NCBI GenBank assembly: GCA_016845175.1
Contig: JAERTD010000033.1
Span: 1 to 64,000, forward strand
Direction: 5' to 3'
Source of the DNA: Bacteroidota bacterium
Lineage (GTDB): Bacteria; Bacteroidota; Bacteroidia; Bacteroidales; F082
Length of the DNA: 64,000 nucleotides
The position numbers were made by a program, and so were the translations under genes. Shown one piece after another: positions 1 through 8,554 of the stretch (its first letter is position 1; every line of letters begins with the position of its first letter). The notes under the pieces were generated by a model. It saw nothing but the letters and a program-made list of their open reading frames with translations, was not told the origin of the DNA and did no database searches.

Positions 1-157
1 GTATTGATCAGGAGGATGAAGTTAAATACTTGTTATAAAATTCAGATATATAATCTATAAGGTGTATTATACTAGAATATACTTTAAATAAAATGAACGT
101 TACAAATGTCAACAAAAATAAAAACCAGGAATGTTTACAAAAGACACGCTGATTTGT

Positions 158-173
158 TATATTTGTATACAAA
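158..173 (+). promoter_or_regulatory. Promoter -7 element and overlapping palindrome upstream of the HTH gene
   Basis: TATATTTG at 158-165 fits the Bacteroidota -7 consensus TAnnTTTG. A perfect 12-bp palindrome, TTTGTATACAAA (162-173), overlaps its 3' half and the expected start site. The ATG lies at 183, so the leader would be only about 10 nt. The position suggests an autoregulatory operator for the HTH protein; that is inference. Confidence 0.45.
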
Positions 174-182
174 ATATGCCCA

Positions 183-686
183 ATGATTTCAAGGATTCAA
201 GAATTAATGCAGGAACAGAATTTAAGCGCCACTAAATTTGCAGAAGCTATCGGCGTGCAACGGTCCGCGGTTTCTCATGTACTTTCTGGAAGAAATAAGG
301 CCAGTCTCGACTTTGTTTTGAAGATAAAACAGGCATACCCTGAAATCAGCCTGGATTGGATATTACTGGGAAAAGGTGAAAAGACTGTAACCATAGCCAA
401 AGAAAGTAAAGTTGATATTACTGAAGAATCAGACAATATGACAGCATCATTACAATCAACAATCCATTTTGAAAAATCATCGGAAACTGATCAGTTACAG
501 GAAAAGCTTACAGAATTTCAAGGAATTCTGCCGGAGGAGATAGTACAAGATGAAGATCCTCCAAGATATGGTAGCCAGGAATCACCAACTATAGAATCTA
601 CTAAAAGCCTTCGGTCACCAGGGCAGCCCAAACAAATTATACTGGTTTATACGGATAAGACCTTTGAGATATTAGAGGCCAAATAA
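183..686 (+). CDS. XRE-type helix-turn-helix transcriptional regulator
   Basis: A 167-residue protein. Residues about 4-65 form an XRE/Cro-like helix-turn-helix (ATKFAEAIGVQRSAVSHVLSGRNK contains the turn and recognition helix), followed by the ISLDWILLGKG stretch typical of short Bacteroidota HTH proteins. Residues 70-167 are acidic, low in hydrophobic residues and unrecognised, probably a flexible linker and a small C-terminal tail. It is a stand-alone gene with its own promoter and a terminator right behind it. No phage genes are nearby, so it looks like a chromosomal regulator; its targets are unknown apart from the possible palindrome in its own promoter. Confidence 0.85.
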   Translation: MISRIQELMQEQNLSATKFAEAIGVQRSAVSHVLSGRNKASLDFVLKIKQAYPEISLDWILLGKGEKTVTIAKESKVDITEESDNMTASLQSTIHFEKSSETDQLQEKLTEFQGILPEEIVQDEDPPRYGSQESPTIESTKSLRSPGQPKQIILVYTDKTFEILEAK

Positions 687-716
687 AAAAGCCGGAAGTC
701 GAAACCACCGGCTTTT
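687..716. terminator. Bidirectional rho-independent terminator between the HTH gene and ndk
   Basis: AAAAGCCGG (687-695) pairs with CCGGCTTTT (708-716) around a 12-nt loop, giving A/T flanks on both sides. It sits between two convergent genes. Confidence 0.8.
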
Positions 717-735
717 ATCTCATATTGTGTAAGTC

Positions 736-1155
736 TTAAAATTTTTCAAGTTCTGAAAAGAAGAAATTACCTTCAATAATAGCATTTTCATCACTGTCAG
801 ATCCGTGAACCGCATTGGCTTGAATATTAGTTCCATAGAGTTTTCTAATTGAACCTTCAGCAGCTTCTTCCGGGTTGGTGGCTCCAATGTAGTTTCTGTA
901 GGCTTCAACTGCATTCTCCTTCTCCAGTATGGCCGCATATATAGGACCGGATGACATGAAATCGGTTAAAGCATCAAAAAACGGTCGGTCCTTATGAACT
1001 GCATAAAACATCTCGGCTTGCTCCTTTGAAAGTCGTGTGAATTTCAGCGCTTTAATTGTGAACCCACCTTCTGCGATTTTGGTAATAATCTGTCCCATAA
1101 AGCCTTTGGAAACGGCATTGGGCTTGATCATAGTAAATGTGATATTTCCTGACAT
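736..1155 (-). CDS. ndk: Nucleoside diphosphate kinase
   Basis: 139 residues, the normal family length. It transfers the gamma phosphate of ATP to NDPs through a phospho-histidine; the catalytic His is H117 in NAVHGSDS, and the N-terminal TMIKPNAV strand with the ATP-site Lys is present. The start is placed at ATG 1155 (MSGNITFTM); an upstream in-frame ATG at 1188 would add 11 residues not usual for the family and would lie on the predicted -7 element. Convergent with the HTH gene. ndk next to a DHH phosphoesterase and a GldI-like gene is, as I recall, a recurring Bacteroidota arrangement. Confidence 0.95.
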   Translation of the reverse strand: MSGNITFTMIKPNAVSKGFMGQIITKIAEGGFTIKALKFTRLSKEQAEMFYAVHKDRPFFDALTDFMSSGPIYAAILEKENAVEAYRNYIGATNPEEAAEGSIRKLYGTNIQANAVHGSDSDENAIIEGNFFFSELEKF

Positions 1156-1187
1156 TTTTTTATTGTTAGTAATTAATAAGTATCTCA

Positions 1188-1228
1188 CAAAAATAAAAGA
1201 TTCTTTGGCCTTACAAACGTTTTGTAAG
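1188..1228 (-). promoter_or_regulatory. ndk promoter region with inverted repeat
   Basis: On the minus strand TATTTTTG (1195-1188) fits TAnnTTTG, and a TTG at 1216-1214 lies about 18 bp further upstream. The TTG is inside a perfect 8-bp inverted repeat, CTTACAAA-cgt-TTTGTAAG (1210-1228). The repeat could bind a dimeric regulator; this is inference. Confidence 0.45.
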
Positions 1229-1321
1229 ACTTTTGTTGTCAGTAGTTACAATCATTTCTGATTTTGCAGCTTAATGCCACCAATTAGAAGCAGGCACAGA
1301 CTAACAAGGCATAAAAACCAT

Positions 1322-1329
1322 TATATTTG
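1322..1329 (+). promoter_or_regulatory. Predicted -7 element for the DHH/FKBP genes
   Basis: TATATTTG fits TAnnTTTG and would start transcription about 20 nt before the ATG at 1358. No clear -33 TTG is seen. Confidence 0.4.
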
Positions 1330-1357
1330 CCGCCTATTAAAGTATTGACGATTCATT

Positions 1358-2386
1358 ATGTTGGAAACTAGTCAGCAAGCTGAGCTAAAAGAACTTGTAA
1401 ACACTCCCTGTAACATAGTATTGGTTACACACACCAATCCGGATGGTGATGCCATTGGATCTGCTATGGCTATGTACCATTACCTAAAGAAAAAGGGACA
1501 TAGGGTTACCCCGATGGTTTCCAATCGCTTTCCTGACTTTCTTTCCTGGTTACCTGATTCTGATCAGATGATTATCCATGAGCAACAGCCTAAGTTGCTG
1601 AAAGCTGCACTATTGGCTGCTGACCTGGTGTTTTGTTTGGATTTTAACGACCTGAGCCGAACAGGAAGTATATATGACTTACTGAAGGTGAGTGACAAGC
1701 CCAGAATACTTATTGACCATCACCTTGACCCTGTGGTTGAGGATTTCGATTATGTTTTTTCTACTACCAATACCTCTTCAACAGGTGAGTTGGTATTTGA
1801 CTTCATCAATTTAATGGGTGATGCAACACTTATAGACAAAAATATTGCATCATGTCTGTATGCCTGTATCGTTACTGATACAGGGTCGTTTAGCTTTGCC
1901 TGTAATAATGGCAAAACTTTTAGTGTGGTGGCAGAACTGATAAAGCAGGATATTGATGTGGAGCATATTCACCGCCTCATATATGATACCTTTTCAGAAA
2001 ACAGGCTCAGGTTATTGGGACATGCCATCAGCGAACGCATGATTGTTTGGGCCGAGCATCACACAGCCATTATCTATCTGAACAAGGAAGATCTGCGTCA
2101 CTATAATTACCAGGTTGGTGATACTGAGGGGATTGTGAATTATCCGCTTTCCATGAAGAAAATCAATATGGCGGTTCTTATTACTGAAAAAGATAAAAAG
2201 GTAAGGCTTTCATTTCGTTCCAAAGGATCATTTTCTGTGAACTTGTTTGCCAGGAAACACTTTAATGGTGGCGGTCACCGCAATGCTGCGGGTGGGAATA
2301 CTTCTCTGAGTATTGAGCAGACCATTAGCAAGCTTAAAGAGGCAGTTGCCTCCAGTAGTCATGAACTAAACTACTCTGAATCCTGA
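1358..2386 (+). CDS. DHH-family phosphoesterase (NrnA-like oligoribonuclease/pAp phosphatase)
   Basis: 342 residues. The DHH domain carries HTNPDGDAIGS (about residues 25-35), a metal-site FCLDFND (about 92-98) and the name-giving DHH at 120-122. The C-terminal DHHA1 domain ends with GGGHRNAAGG (about 305-314). NrnA-type enzymes hydrolyse nanoRNA and 3'-phosphoadenosine 5'-phosphate using Mn2+; that assignment rests on family resemblance. The gene is followed after one base by an FKBP lipoprotein gene, so the two are probably cotranscribed. Confidence 0.9.
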   Translation: MLETSQQAELKELVNTPCNIVLVTHTNPDGDAIGSAMAMYHYLKKKGHRVTPMVSNRFPDFLSWLPDSDQMIIHEQQPKLLKAALLAADLVFCLDFNDLSRTGSIYDLLKVSDKPRILIDHHLDPVVEDFDYVFSTTNTSSTGELVFDFINLMGDATLIDKNIASCLYACIVTDTGSFSFACNNGKTFSVVAELIKQDIDVEHIHRLIYDTFSENRLRLLGHAISERMIVWAEHHTAIIYLNKEDLRHYNYQVGDTEGIVNYPLSMKKINMAVLITEKDKKVRLSFRSKGSFSVNLFARKHFNGGGHRNAAGGNTSLSIEQTISKLKEAVASSSHELNYSES

Positions 2387-2387
2387 T

Positions 2388-2918
2388 ATGCAAGTATCTT
2401 TCTTACATAGCCTCACAGGTTTTCTTATGGTAGTACTTATGGCATCCTGCATGGAATCAAGACCTCCGGAAGAGACCAAACAAGCTGTCAATCCCGAAGA
2501 ATCACTGATCAAAGTTAACCGCTACCTTATTAAGAAAGAAAAGACTGATATTGACAATTATATCCGCCGTCATGGTTGGAAAATGCAAGAAAGTGGTAGT
2601 GGTCTGCGTTATCAAATATATGATGATATAGCTGGGAACAAGGCAGTTACTGGTAAAATAGCCACTATTGAATATAAAATATGGTTGCTGTCGGGTGATC
2701 TGGTGTACAGTTCTGAGGAACTGGGACCAAAGACCTTTAGAATTGGTCATGGAGGTGTGGAAAGTGGACTAGAGGAAGGAATTCTTCTCATGAGCCCTGG
2801 TGATAAGGCTCGTTTTATTTTAGCCTCACATCTGGCCTATGGATTGCTTGGAGATGATAAAAAAATACCACCTAAGATGCCCATAGTGTATCAGGTTGAA
2901 TTAATTGAATTACAATAG
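2388..2918 (+). CDS. gldI: FKBP-type peptidyl-prolyl isomerase lipoprotein, GldI-like
   Basis: 176 residues with a lipoprotein signal peptide (lipobox MASC, Cys21). One FKBP domain covers about residues 70-176 (RFILASHLAYG and IPPKMPIVYQVELIE are the C-terminal FKBP strands). GldI is the gliding and T9SS-associated prolyl isomerase of Bacteroidota. The symbol rests on size, lipobox and the neighbouring DHH phosphoesterase and ndk rather than on a diagnostic motif. The ATG is one base after the DHH stop. Likely acts in the periplasm anchored to a membrane. Confidence 0.7.
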   Translation: MQVSFLHSLTGFLMVVLMASCMESRPPEETKQAVNPEESLIKVNRYLIKKEKTDIDNYIRRHGWKMQESGSGLRYQIYDDIAGNKAVTGKIATIEYKIWLLSGDLVYSSEELGPKTFRIGHGGVESGLEEGILLMSPGDKARFILASHLAYGLLGDDKKIPPKMPIVYQVELIELQ

Positions 2919-2945
2919 AATACTAATATAACAATACATTAAAAA

Positions 2946-3827
2946 ATGAAAAAGACATTTCTGATTTTAACAATTTTGGTTGCCGGTATGGGTTTCTTCC
3001 TAATTTCTTGTGGCGGCGGGGATACCGACGGTGAAGGTTTCACAACCACCGAGTCTGGCTTAAAATACAAGATTCACACCAACAGTACAGATACAACCAG
3101 ACCTTTGGTAGGTACTTTTCTTGGTATTGACTTGACCTATGGTGTAGGTGATTCTGTATTATTTCACAGCAACGATTTGCCAAATCCATTCGTACTTCCT
3201 ATGGTAGAGGGTGTGCATCAGGCTGATATTTACGAAGGGCTTGCCTTGATGAAAGTAGGTGACAGCGCCACTTTCCTGTGTAACCTTGATTCAGTATTTA
3301 GCAAGTTGTTCCGCTTCCAGGGACCAACTCCTCAATTTGATTCCGCTGAGTATATGTATTTTGGAATCAAGCTCAAGAATGTGAAAACCAGAGCTCAAAT
3401 TGATGCCGAGCATGCAGAAGAAACAGCCAAAGCAGCTGCCAATGAGTTGAAAACCAGGGATGCTTTTATAGCTGAGAATTATGCAGGTGCACAACCTACG
3501 GCTTCCGGTTTATATTATATTGAAACTGTTAAAGGTAAGGGTGCCAATGCAGAAGCCGGACAAAAGGTAAAGGTGCATTACCATGGTACTTTCCTAGATG
3601 GAAGTAAGTTTGACAGTTCCTATGACCGTGGTGCTCCTTATGAGTTTACCCTTGGACGTGGTGAGGTGATCAAAGGATGGGACGAAGGCATTGCCTTAAT
3701 GAAAAAAGGTGGAAAAGCCGTTCTCATAATTCCATCAGATTTGGCTTATGGCCCCGCCGGTCGTAGTGGTATCCCAGCTTCTTCTACCCTTAAGTTTGAG
3801 GTGGAGTTGGTAGATATTACCAAATAA
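2946..3827 (+). CDS. Two-domain FKBP-type prolyl isomerase lipoprotein
   Basis: 293 residues, lipobox LISC (Cys22). A first FKBP-like segment (about 35-150) is divergent; a second, complete FKBP domain (about 185-293) has the standard strands (KVKVHYHGTFLDGSKFDSS, GEVIKGWDEGIALMKKG, DLAYG, IPASSTLKFEVELVDI). A charged helical linker rich in Ala and Glu joins them. It follows the GldI-like gene by 27 bp and precedes a three-domain relative, so it is part of a small paralogous array of periplasmic folding factors. Substrates are unknown. Confidence 0.9.
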   Translation: MKKTFLILTILVAGMGFFLISCGGGDTDGEGFTTTESGLKYKIHTNSTDTTRPLVGTFLGIDLTYGVGDSVLFHSNDLPNPFVLPMVEGVHQADIYEGLALMKVGDSATFLCNLDSVFSKLFRFQGPTPQFDSAEYMYFGIKLKNVKTRAQIDAEHAEETAKAAANELKTRDAFIAENYAGAQPTASGLYYIETVKGKGANAEAGQKVKVHYHGTFLDGSKFDSSYDRGAPYEFTLGRGEVIKGWDEGIALMKKGGKAVLIIPSDLAYGPAGRSGIPASSTLKFEVELVDITK

Positions 3828-3841
3828 AGAGATTCAATCAT

Positions 3842-3879
3842 CAAACAGCTCATATTCATTGCAGGGTATGAGCTGTTTG
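3842..3879 (+). terminator. Long hairpin between FKBP genes
   Basis: A perfect 13-bp stem, CAAACAGCTCATA (3842-3854) against TATGAGCTGTTTG (3867-3879), with a 12-nt loop. The following sequence is only moderately T-rich, so it may be a weak terminator or a processing/stabilising hairpin that lowers expression of the third FKBP gene. Confidence 0.6.
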
Positions 3880-3918
3880 CTATTATTCAGGTGAGTAAAA
3901 CAGATAATCCTTTCTACG

Positions 3919-5256
3919 ATGAAAACAAATTTTAGTCTTTTTGTAATTACTCTATTGCTAGTTGGACTGCTTATGGAATCCTGCGGCACAGGCTCGTCAC
4001 ACACCTTTGTGAAATCGGATTCAGGTGTGTTTTATACGGTTCACGAGAGGGGGGAAGACACTAGTCGACCTGCTGAATCAGATATCGTTACTGTACATAT
4101 GGATTATCGCCTGGATGATACACTGTTATTTACCAGCCGAAGCCTCAACAAAGACTTTGAATTCCCACTCATCAAACCCATGTTCGAGGGCGATGTATAC
4201 GATGGAATTAAGCTCATGGGGAATGGTGATTCCATGACATTCAGAATTGTGGCTGATTCCTTCTACTTTAACACAGCCCAACTAACAGAATTACCAGATT
4301 ATGTTGTGGCTGGTAGCCCTATGTATTTTGATGTGAAGTTGCTTAATCACAGAAGCCAGGAATCCTTTGAGGAAGAAAGAAAGGATGAGGAAATCAGACT
4401 TCAGGGTGAGGAAGAAGAGATTATCAAAAAGTATTTATCCGAGCTGGATTTAGTTATTCATCCACAGACCTCAGGTCTTTATTATTATCCCTTGAAACAG
4501 GGAAAAGGTAAAAGACCGGATTCCGGTGATATGTGCCGTGTGGAACTTACCGTGTCCTTGCTTGATGGAACCCAGCTATATTCCAATGTAAATAGCGGCG
4601 ATCCATTGGATGTTGAATATGGAAAAGGATTTGATACCCAGGGGTTCATGGAAGGCCTGGGCATGCTGAAAACAGGAGGGAAGGCACTATTGATTGTTCC
4701 TTCGAAAATAGGAGTCGGCAGCAGTGGAAAGAATGGAGTGCCTCCTTTTACACCCATACAGTATGAAATGGAACTCAAACGTATTGCCACTATTGAACAG
4801 GTTAAAAAGGAACGCAAGCAGCGTATTATTGAAAAGGAAAAAGCACTGGAGCAGAGGAAATTAAATGAACCCCGCCTGATTAGAAAGTATATTTCCGATA
4901 ACAAAATTGATGTAAAACCGAATGCATCAGGTTTGTATTTTATTGAGGCTGAAAAAGGTAGCGGTGATTTTGCTCAAATCGGTGATTCGGTTTGGGTGCA
5001 CTATCGTATGTATACCATTGAAGGCAGACAATTGGAGTCCTCTTATGAGAACCAGGATCCTTTTAGATTTGCATTGGGAAGTGGCACCATAATAGAGGCC
5101 TGGAAGGAAGCCCTTCTGCTCATGAATGAAGGTGCCAAGGCTACTATTCTTACACCCTCTACATTGGCCTATGGAAAACGAAGGTTAAGGAATGGTGTAG
5201 AACCCTATTCCCCATTAATTTATGATTTGGAATTGGTGAAGATCAAAAAGCCTTAA
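3919..5256 (+). CDS. Three-domain FKBP-type prolyl isomerase lipoprotein
   Basis: 445 residues, lipobox MESC (Cys22). Three FKBP-like segments: about 35-150 (divergent, like the first segment of the preceding gene), about 185-290, and about 330-445, each of the last two preceded by a charged helical linker and the phrase ASGLY/TSGLY. The third is the best preserved (DSVWVHYRMYTIEGRQLESS, IIEAWKEALLLMNEG, STLAYG). Prolyl-isomerase or chaperone activity in the cell envelope is inferred. Its TAA shares the tetramer TTAA with the stop of the convergent response regulator gene. Confidence 0.88.
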   Translation: MKTNFSLFVITLLLVGLLMESCGTGSSHTFVKSDSGVFYTVHERGEDTSRPAESDIVTVHMDYRLDDTLLFTSRSLNKDFEFPLIKPMFEGDVYDGIKLMGNGDSMTFRIVADSFYFNTAQLTELPDYVVAGSPMYFDVKLLNHRSQESFEEERKDEEIRLQGEEEEIIKKYLSELDLVIHPQTSGLYYYPLKQGKGKRPDSGDMCRVELTVSLLDGTQLYSNVNSGDPLDVEYGKGFDTQGFMEGLGMLKTGGKALLIVPSKIGVGSSGKNGVPPFTPIQYEMELKRIATIEQVKKERKQRIIEKEKALEQRKLNEPRLIRKYISDNKIDVKPNASGLYFIEAEKGSGDFAQIGDSVWVHYRMYTIEGRQLESSYENQDPFRFALGSGTIIEAWKEALLLMNEGAKATILTPSTLAYGKRRLRNGVEPYSPLIYDLELVKIKKP

Positions 5257-5660
5257 GAGATCCGGTCTTTAAAGTATTTATAAATCATATCTGCCAGACT
5301 CTGTGCTTTAAAAGGTTTAGCCAGAAAATCATCCACGCCAGCTTCGAAACAGTTCTGGCGATCATAATCCATGGCATAGGCTGTTACAGCAAATATTACA
5401 ACCGCCTTATCCGGCTGCAATTGTTTTTCGTATTCTCTTATTTTGCTTGTGGCTTCTATTCCATTCATTAGCGGCATTTGAATATCCATCAGTATGAGGT
5501 CGTACTCGTTCTCCAGAAATAATTCCACACCCCTCTTACCATTTTCTGCCAAATCTACCTGATGGCCAAGTTTTTTGAGTACTACTGTAGCAAACTTCTG
5601 ATTGAGATCATTGTCCTCAACCAGTAAGATTTTAAGGTTGTTTATGTTGTTATTCGTCAT
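5253..5660 (-). CDS. Single-domain response regulator (CheY-like)
   Basis: 135 residues consisting of one receiver domain. Visible: acidic pair in LLVEDND, phospho-acceptor Asp in LILMDIQMPLMNG, the Thr in AVTAYAM, and Lys in AKPF. The ILMDIQMPLMNGIEAT signature resembles receivers of hybrid-kinase phosphorelays. There is no DNA-binding output domain. It lies 173 bp beyond the TPR hybrid kinase on the same strand and is the obvious candidate partner. A strong GGGAGG about 9 nt before the ATG is unusual for this genome. Confidence 0.92.
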   Translation of the reverse strand: MTNNNINNLKILLVEDNDLNQKFATVVLKKLGHQVDLAENGKRGVELFLENEYDLILMDIQMPLMNGIEATSKIREYEKQLQPDKAVVIFAVTAYAMDYDRQNCFEAGVDDFLAKPFKAQSLADMIYKYFKDRIS

Positions 5661-5688
5661 AATAAAATCCTCCCAAAAACTATATTCT

Positions 5689-5696
5689 CAAATATA
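5689..5696 (-). promoter_or_regulatory. Predicted -7 element for the response regulator gene
   Basis: TATATTTG on the minus strand (5696-5689), about 29 nt upstream of the ATG. It suggests the regulator can be transcribed apart from the kinase upstream. Confidence 0.4.
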
Positions 5697-5833
5697 ATGC
5701 CATAGGTTTCAAAGGTTTTATCTTACAGTTAACCAGTCTGATAGAATACTTATTGAAGACTGTATTTCAAAATATGTGTCAATTGTGGAAATTGATTCCA
5801 GAATTGATCTGGTCCAAAACTAAACTATGCTTC

Positions 5834-8554
5834 TCAGCTTGTTCCGGCCAAAACCTTTTCGATGGCCCGTACCAGCTCTTTCTTCATGATGGGCTTGGAA
5901 ACGTATTCATTAAACCCTGACTGTAGCATTTTATCTTTATCACCGGCCATGGCATAGGCAGTTTGCGCAATGAAAGGTATTTTCTCAAACTCTGGCCATT
6001 TCTTTTTGATATCGCTCATTAAACTGATCCCATCCCAAGGGGCAGGTAGGTTAATGTCCATTAGAACGAAATCAGGGGTAATTTTTTTCTTAAGAATTTC
6101 ACCCACATGTTTCAGGGCATTGTTACCATCGGTGGCAATAACTACCACTTTAGCTTTGGCCAGCATCTTCTTAAACAATATTTGATTCATCCGGTCGTCT
6201 TCAACCACAAGCACATGGCGGCCTTCCCAGGGTAAGTCTGGTTTAGGTTCATCTTTGCCTGCCTTTTCGGCTGTCTGTGAAGGGCTGACAATAGCTTCAG
6301 GTTTTTCTTCTTCCCTGATACCCACTTTGGGTGAGGCTTCAATAATGGTAATGCTTTCTTCAGCCTGAAGTGAAGGCGCTGTCTCAACTCTTTCTTTAGC
6401 CACTGGGAAATACAGATGAACCACAGTTCCGGAGCCTTTATCTGATTTGATCTCTATCCTGCCGCCAAGCAATTCAATCATTTTTTTCGATAAAGGTAAA
6501 CCCAGGCCTGCTCCCTGGTAGGTGGTTGAATAACCTAAACTTTCCTGTCGGAAGGCCTCAAATACTTGTGAAAGGAAGGTTTTGTCAATTCCAATTCCGG
6601 TATCTTTAATGGAGAGAAGTACCAAGGCCTCATCAGTAGGCTCTTCATAGTGAATTTTGATGAATCCCTTATTGGTAAATTTTACTGCATTATCAATGAT
6701 TACAGTAACAATTCGGGATACAATTTCCGGATCTGCATCTATACTCTTAATCTCCTGATCGGTTTTAATGATCTTTAATCCTTTTTCTTTTGCCCGTGGT
6801 TCATATTGTTCAACCTTCGTGTTCACAATCGCACGAAGACTACAATTAACTTTATTGATTTCCAGGTCATTGGCGTCAATTCTGCTGATATCTATAATGT
6901 CGTTCAGCAGATGGAGCAGGCGGTCGCCACTCTGACTAATGCTGTCAGCATATTCATACAGACTTTCATCTTCGATTAGGGCTAGTTCTGTTTCCAGCAA
7001 AGAAGAAAATCCTAAAATACCATTCAACGGGGTACGAATCTCATGACTGATATTTGCAAGAAAAGCATTCTTAAGGAAATTAGCCTCTTCAGCTTTGGCC
7101 AAACCAGCCTTTAAATCAATGTCAGCCTTTTTTCTTTCCTCTATTTCCTGTTGTAGGGCAATGGTTCGTTCAGCAACACGGCTTTCCAGTTCTTCATTAA
7201 AGTCTTTCAACTGGCTGTTAATCTGCTCAATTTCAATACTTCGTTGCTCCAGCAGGCTTCTTTTCTTCTTACGTTTTCTGGTGTTTACAAAAAACAGTGA
7301 TGCAGATAATATCAATAGCAGGATATTTCCAATGATCAGATAGTTTATATTGCGTCTTTTCTGCGCAATTCCCGACTTCTCATCTGCAATCTGCTTCAGG
7401 TTGGCATTACCCTTTATATAGGTTTCCACTGTTTGATCAAAATGATATTGTTCTATTCTGTCATTCAGGCCCTTGCTTATTACAGAGTCTTTTAACAAAT
7501 TGTGTTTCTTTAGAAAATCGATGGATAAGCTAAGCTTCTGTTCCTTACTGGCCAGTTCCGATTTAAAAAGGTATGCATCTATTTCCAGATCCTTTAACTG
7601 ATTATTTTCAATCAGAAAAAAGGCTGAGTCAACAGCTTGTTGGGCAGCAGAATAATTTTTTCTGGTCAGTTGGTATCTTGCCAGATTCAGGTAGTTAAAG
7701 GCCAGACCCCAATTATCATGGGTCTTAAAATCAAGTTCTTTAGATTGTGACAGGCTCTCATAGGCCTTATCATACATTCCTTGTTCAAGGTAAATGCTGG
7801 CAATATTCGATAATACGGATGACTGTCCAACCATATTGTTCAGGTTGCTGTTTTCCAGCAGTGCAGAATTAAAATAAAGCAGGGCTTTATCATATTGCTC
7901 ATTGGCTTTAAATACACTCCCGATATTGTTCAATGCAAAGGCTATACCCTGATGGTCTTCAAGGCTGTAATATATGGCCAGCGCTTTTTTATAATAGCCT
8001 AAGGCCGTATCCATGGCTGCTATTTCATAATATACGTTGCCAATATTGTTGTAAGACCCGGCCAGGCCACTTTGATTGTTCTGCTGTTTCTCAGCATCCA
8101 TGGATACCAACTGGTATTGCAGGGCTTTCTGATAGTTACCCAGCGTTTCATATATCAAGCCAATGTTTCCGCTACTTCTGGCGATACACATTTGATTGGA
8201 AGATGCCTCACCCAGTTGTAAGGCCATATGATAATTCAGTAAAGCTTCCTTGTATTCACCAAAAGCATAGTGGATATTCCCGCGCTGATGATAGGTTTTG
8301 GACAAAAGGGAATCATCTCTTATCTCCTGGGCTTGAACTTTGGCCTGTTGAATGGCATTGATGCTTATATTACTGTCCGTATAAGTAATGCGTGAAGACA
8401 ATGCTAACAATGAATCAATTCGCACCCTCTCATCTTCAATTTCCTCAAAGAAAACCGGAAGATTTTCTTCCTGGCTCCAACCTCCCATACTTAGTAAGAT
8501 GGCCAGGGCAAGCGTACTTAATTTGATGCTTATCTTACTGAATGGCTTGTTCAT
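5834..8554 (-). CDS. TPR-containing hybrid sensor histidine kinase
   Basis: 906 residues. Signal peptide (about 1-28), then roughly seven tetratricopeptide repeats in the periplasm (about 50-350), a transmembrane segment (about 404-424), a coiled coil, HisKA with NISHEIRTPLNG, an HATPase domain (DTGIGIDKTF, GAGLGLPLSKK), a Pro/Glu-rich linker and a C-terminal receiver with VVEDDRMN, FVLMDINLP and KPIMKK. The start lies 20 bp inside the end of the methyltransferase gene, so it is probably translated from the polysaccharide transcript. TPR kinases of this kind are common in Bacteroidota; what the TPRs sense is unknown. Confidence 0.93.
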   Translation of the reverse strand: MNKPFSKISIKLSTLALAILLSMGGWSQEENLPVFFEEIEDERVRIDSLLALSSRITYTDSNISINAIQQAKVQAQEIRDDSLLSKTYHQRGNIHYAFGEYKEALLNYHMALQLGEASSNQMCIARSSGNIGLIYETLGNYQKALQYQLVSMDAEKQQNNQSGLAGSYNNIGNVYYEIAAMDTALGYYKKALAIYYSLEDHQGIAFALNNIGSVFKANEQYDKALLYFNSALLENSNLNNMVGQSSVLSNIASIYLEQGMYDKAYESLSQSKELDFKTHDNWGLAFNYLNLARYQLTRKNYSAAQQAVDSAFFLIENNQLKDLEIDAYLFKSELASKEQKLSLSIDFLKKHNLLKDSVISKGLNDRIEQYHFDQTVETYIKGNANLKQIADEKSGIAQKRRNINYLIIGNILLLILSASLFFVNTRKRKKKRSLLEQRSIEIEQINSQLKDFNEELESRVAERTIALQQEIEERKKADIDLKAGLAKAEEANFLKNAFLANISHEIRTPLNGILGFSSLLETELALIEDESLYEYADSISQSGDRLLHLLNDIIDISRIDANDLEINKVNCSLRAIVNTKVEQYEPRAKEKGLKIIKTDQEIKSIDADPEIVSRIVTVIIDNAVKFTNKGFIKIHYEEPTDEALVLLSIKDTGIGIDKTFLSQVFEAFRQESLGYSTTYQGAGLGLPLSKKMIELLGGRIEIKSDKGSGTVVHLYFPVAKERVETAPSLQAEESITIIEASPKVGIREEEKPEAIVSPSQTAEKAGKDEPKPDLPWEGRHVLVVEDDRMNQILFKKMLAKAKVVVIATDGNNALKHVGEILKKKITPDFVLMDINLPAPWDGISLMSDIKKKWPEFEKIPFIAQTAYAMAGDKDKMLQSGFNEYVSKPIMKKELVRAIEKVLAGTS

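Noticed and set aside
1-38. Short open stretch ending in TAA at 36-38 (IDQEDEVKYLL), possible end of a gene entering from the left
   Set aside because: Only 11 codons are visible; it may be a real C-terminus, but nothing can be supported.
183-686. Prophage or mobile-element repressor
   Set aside because: The HTH gene looks repressor-like, but no integrase, attachment repeat or phage gene is nearby.
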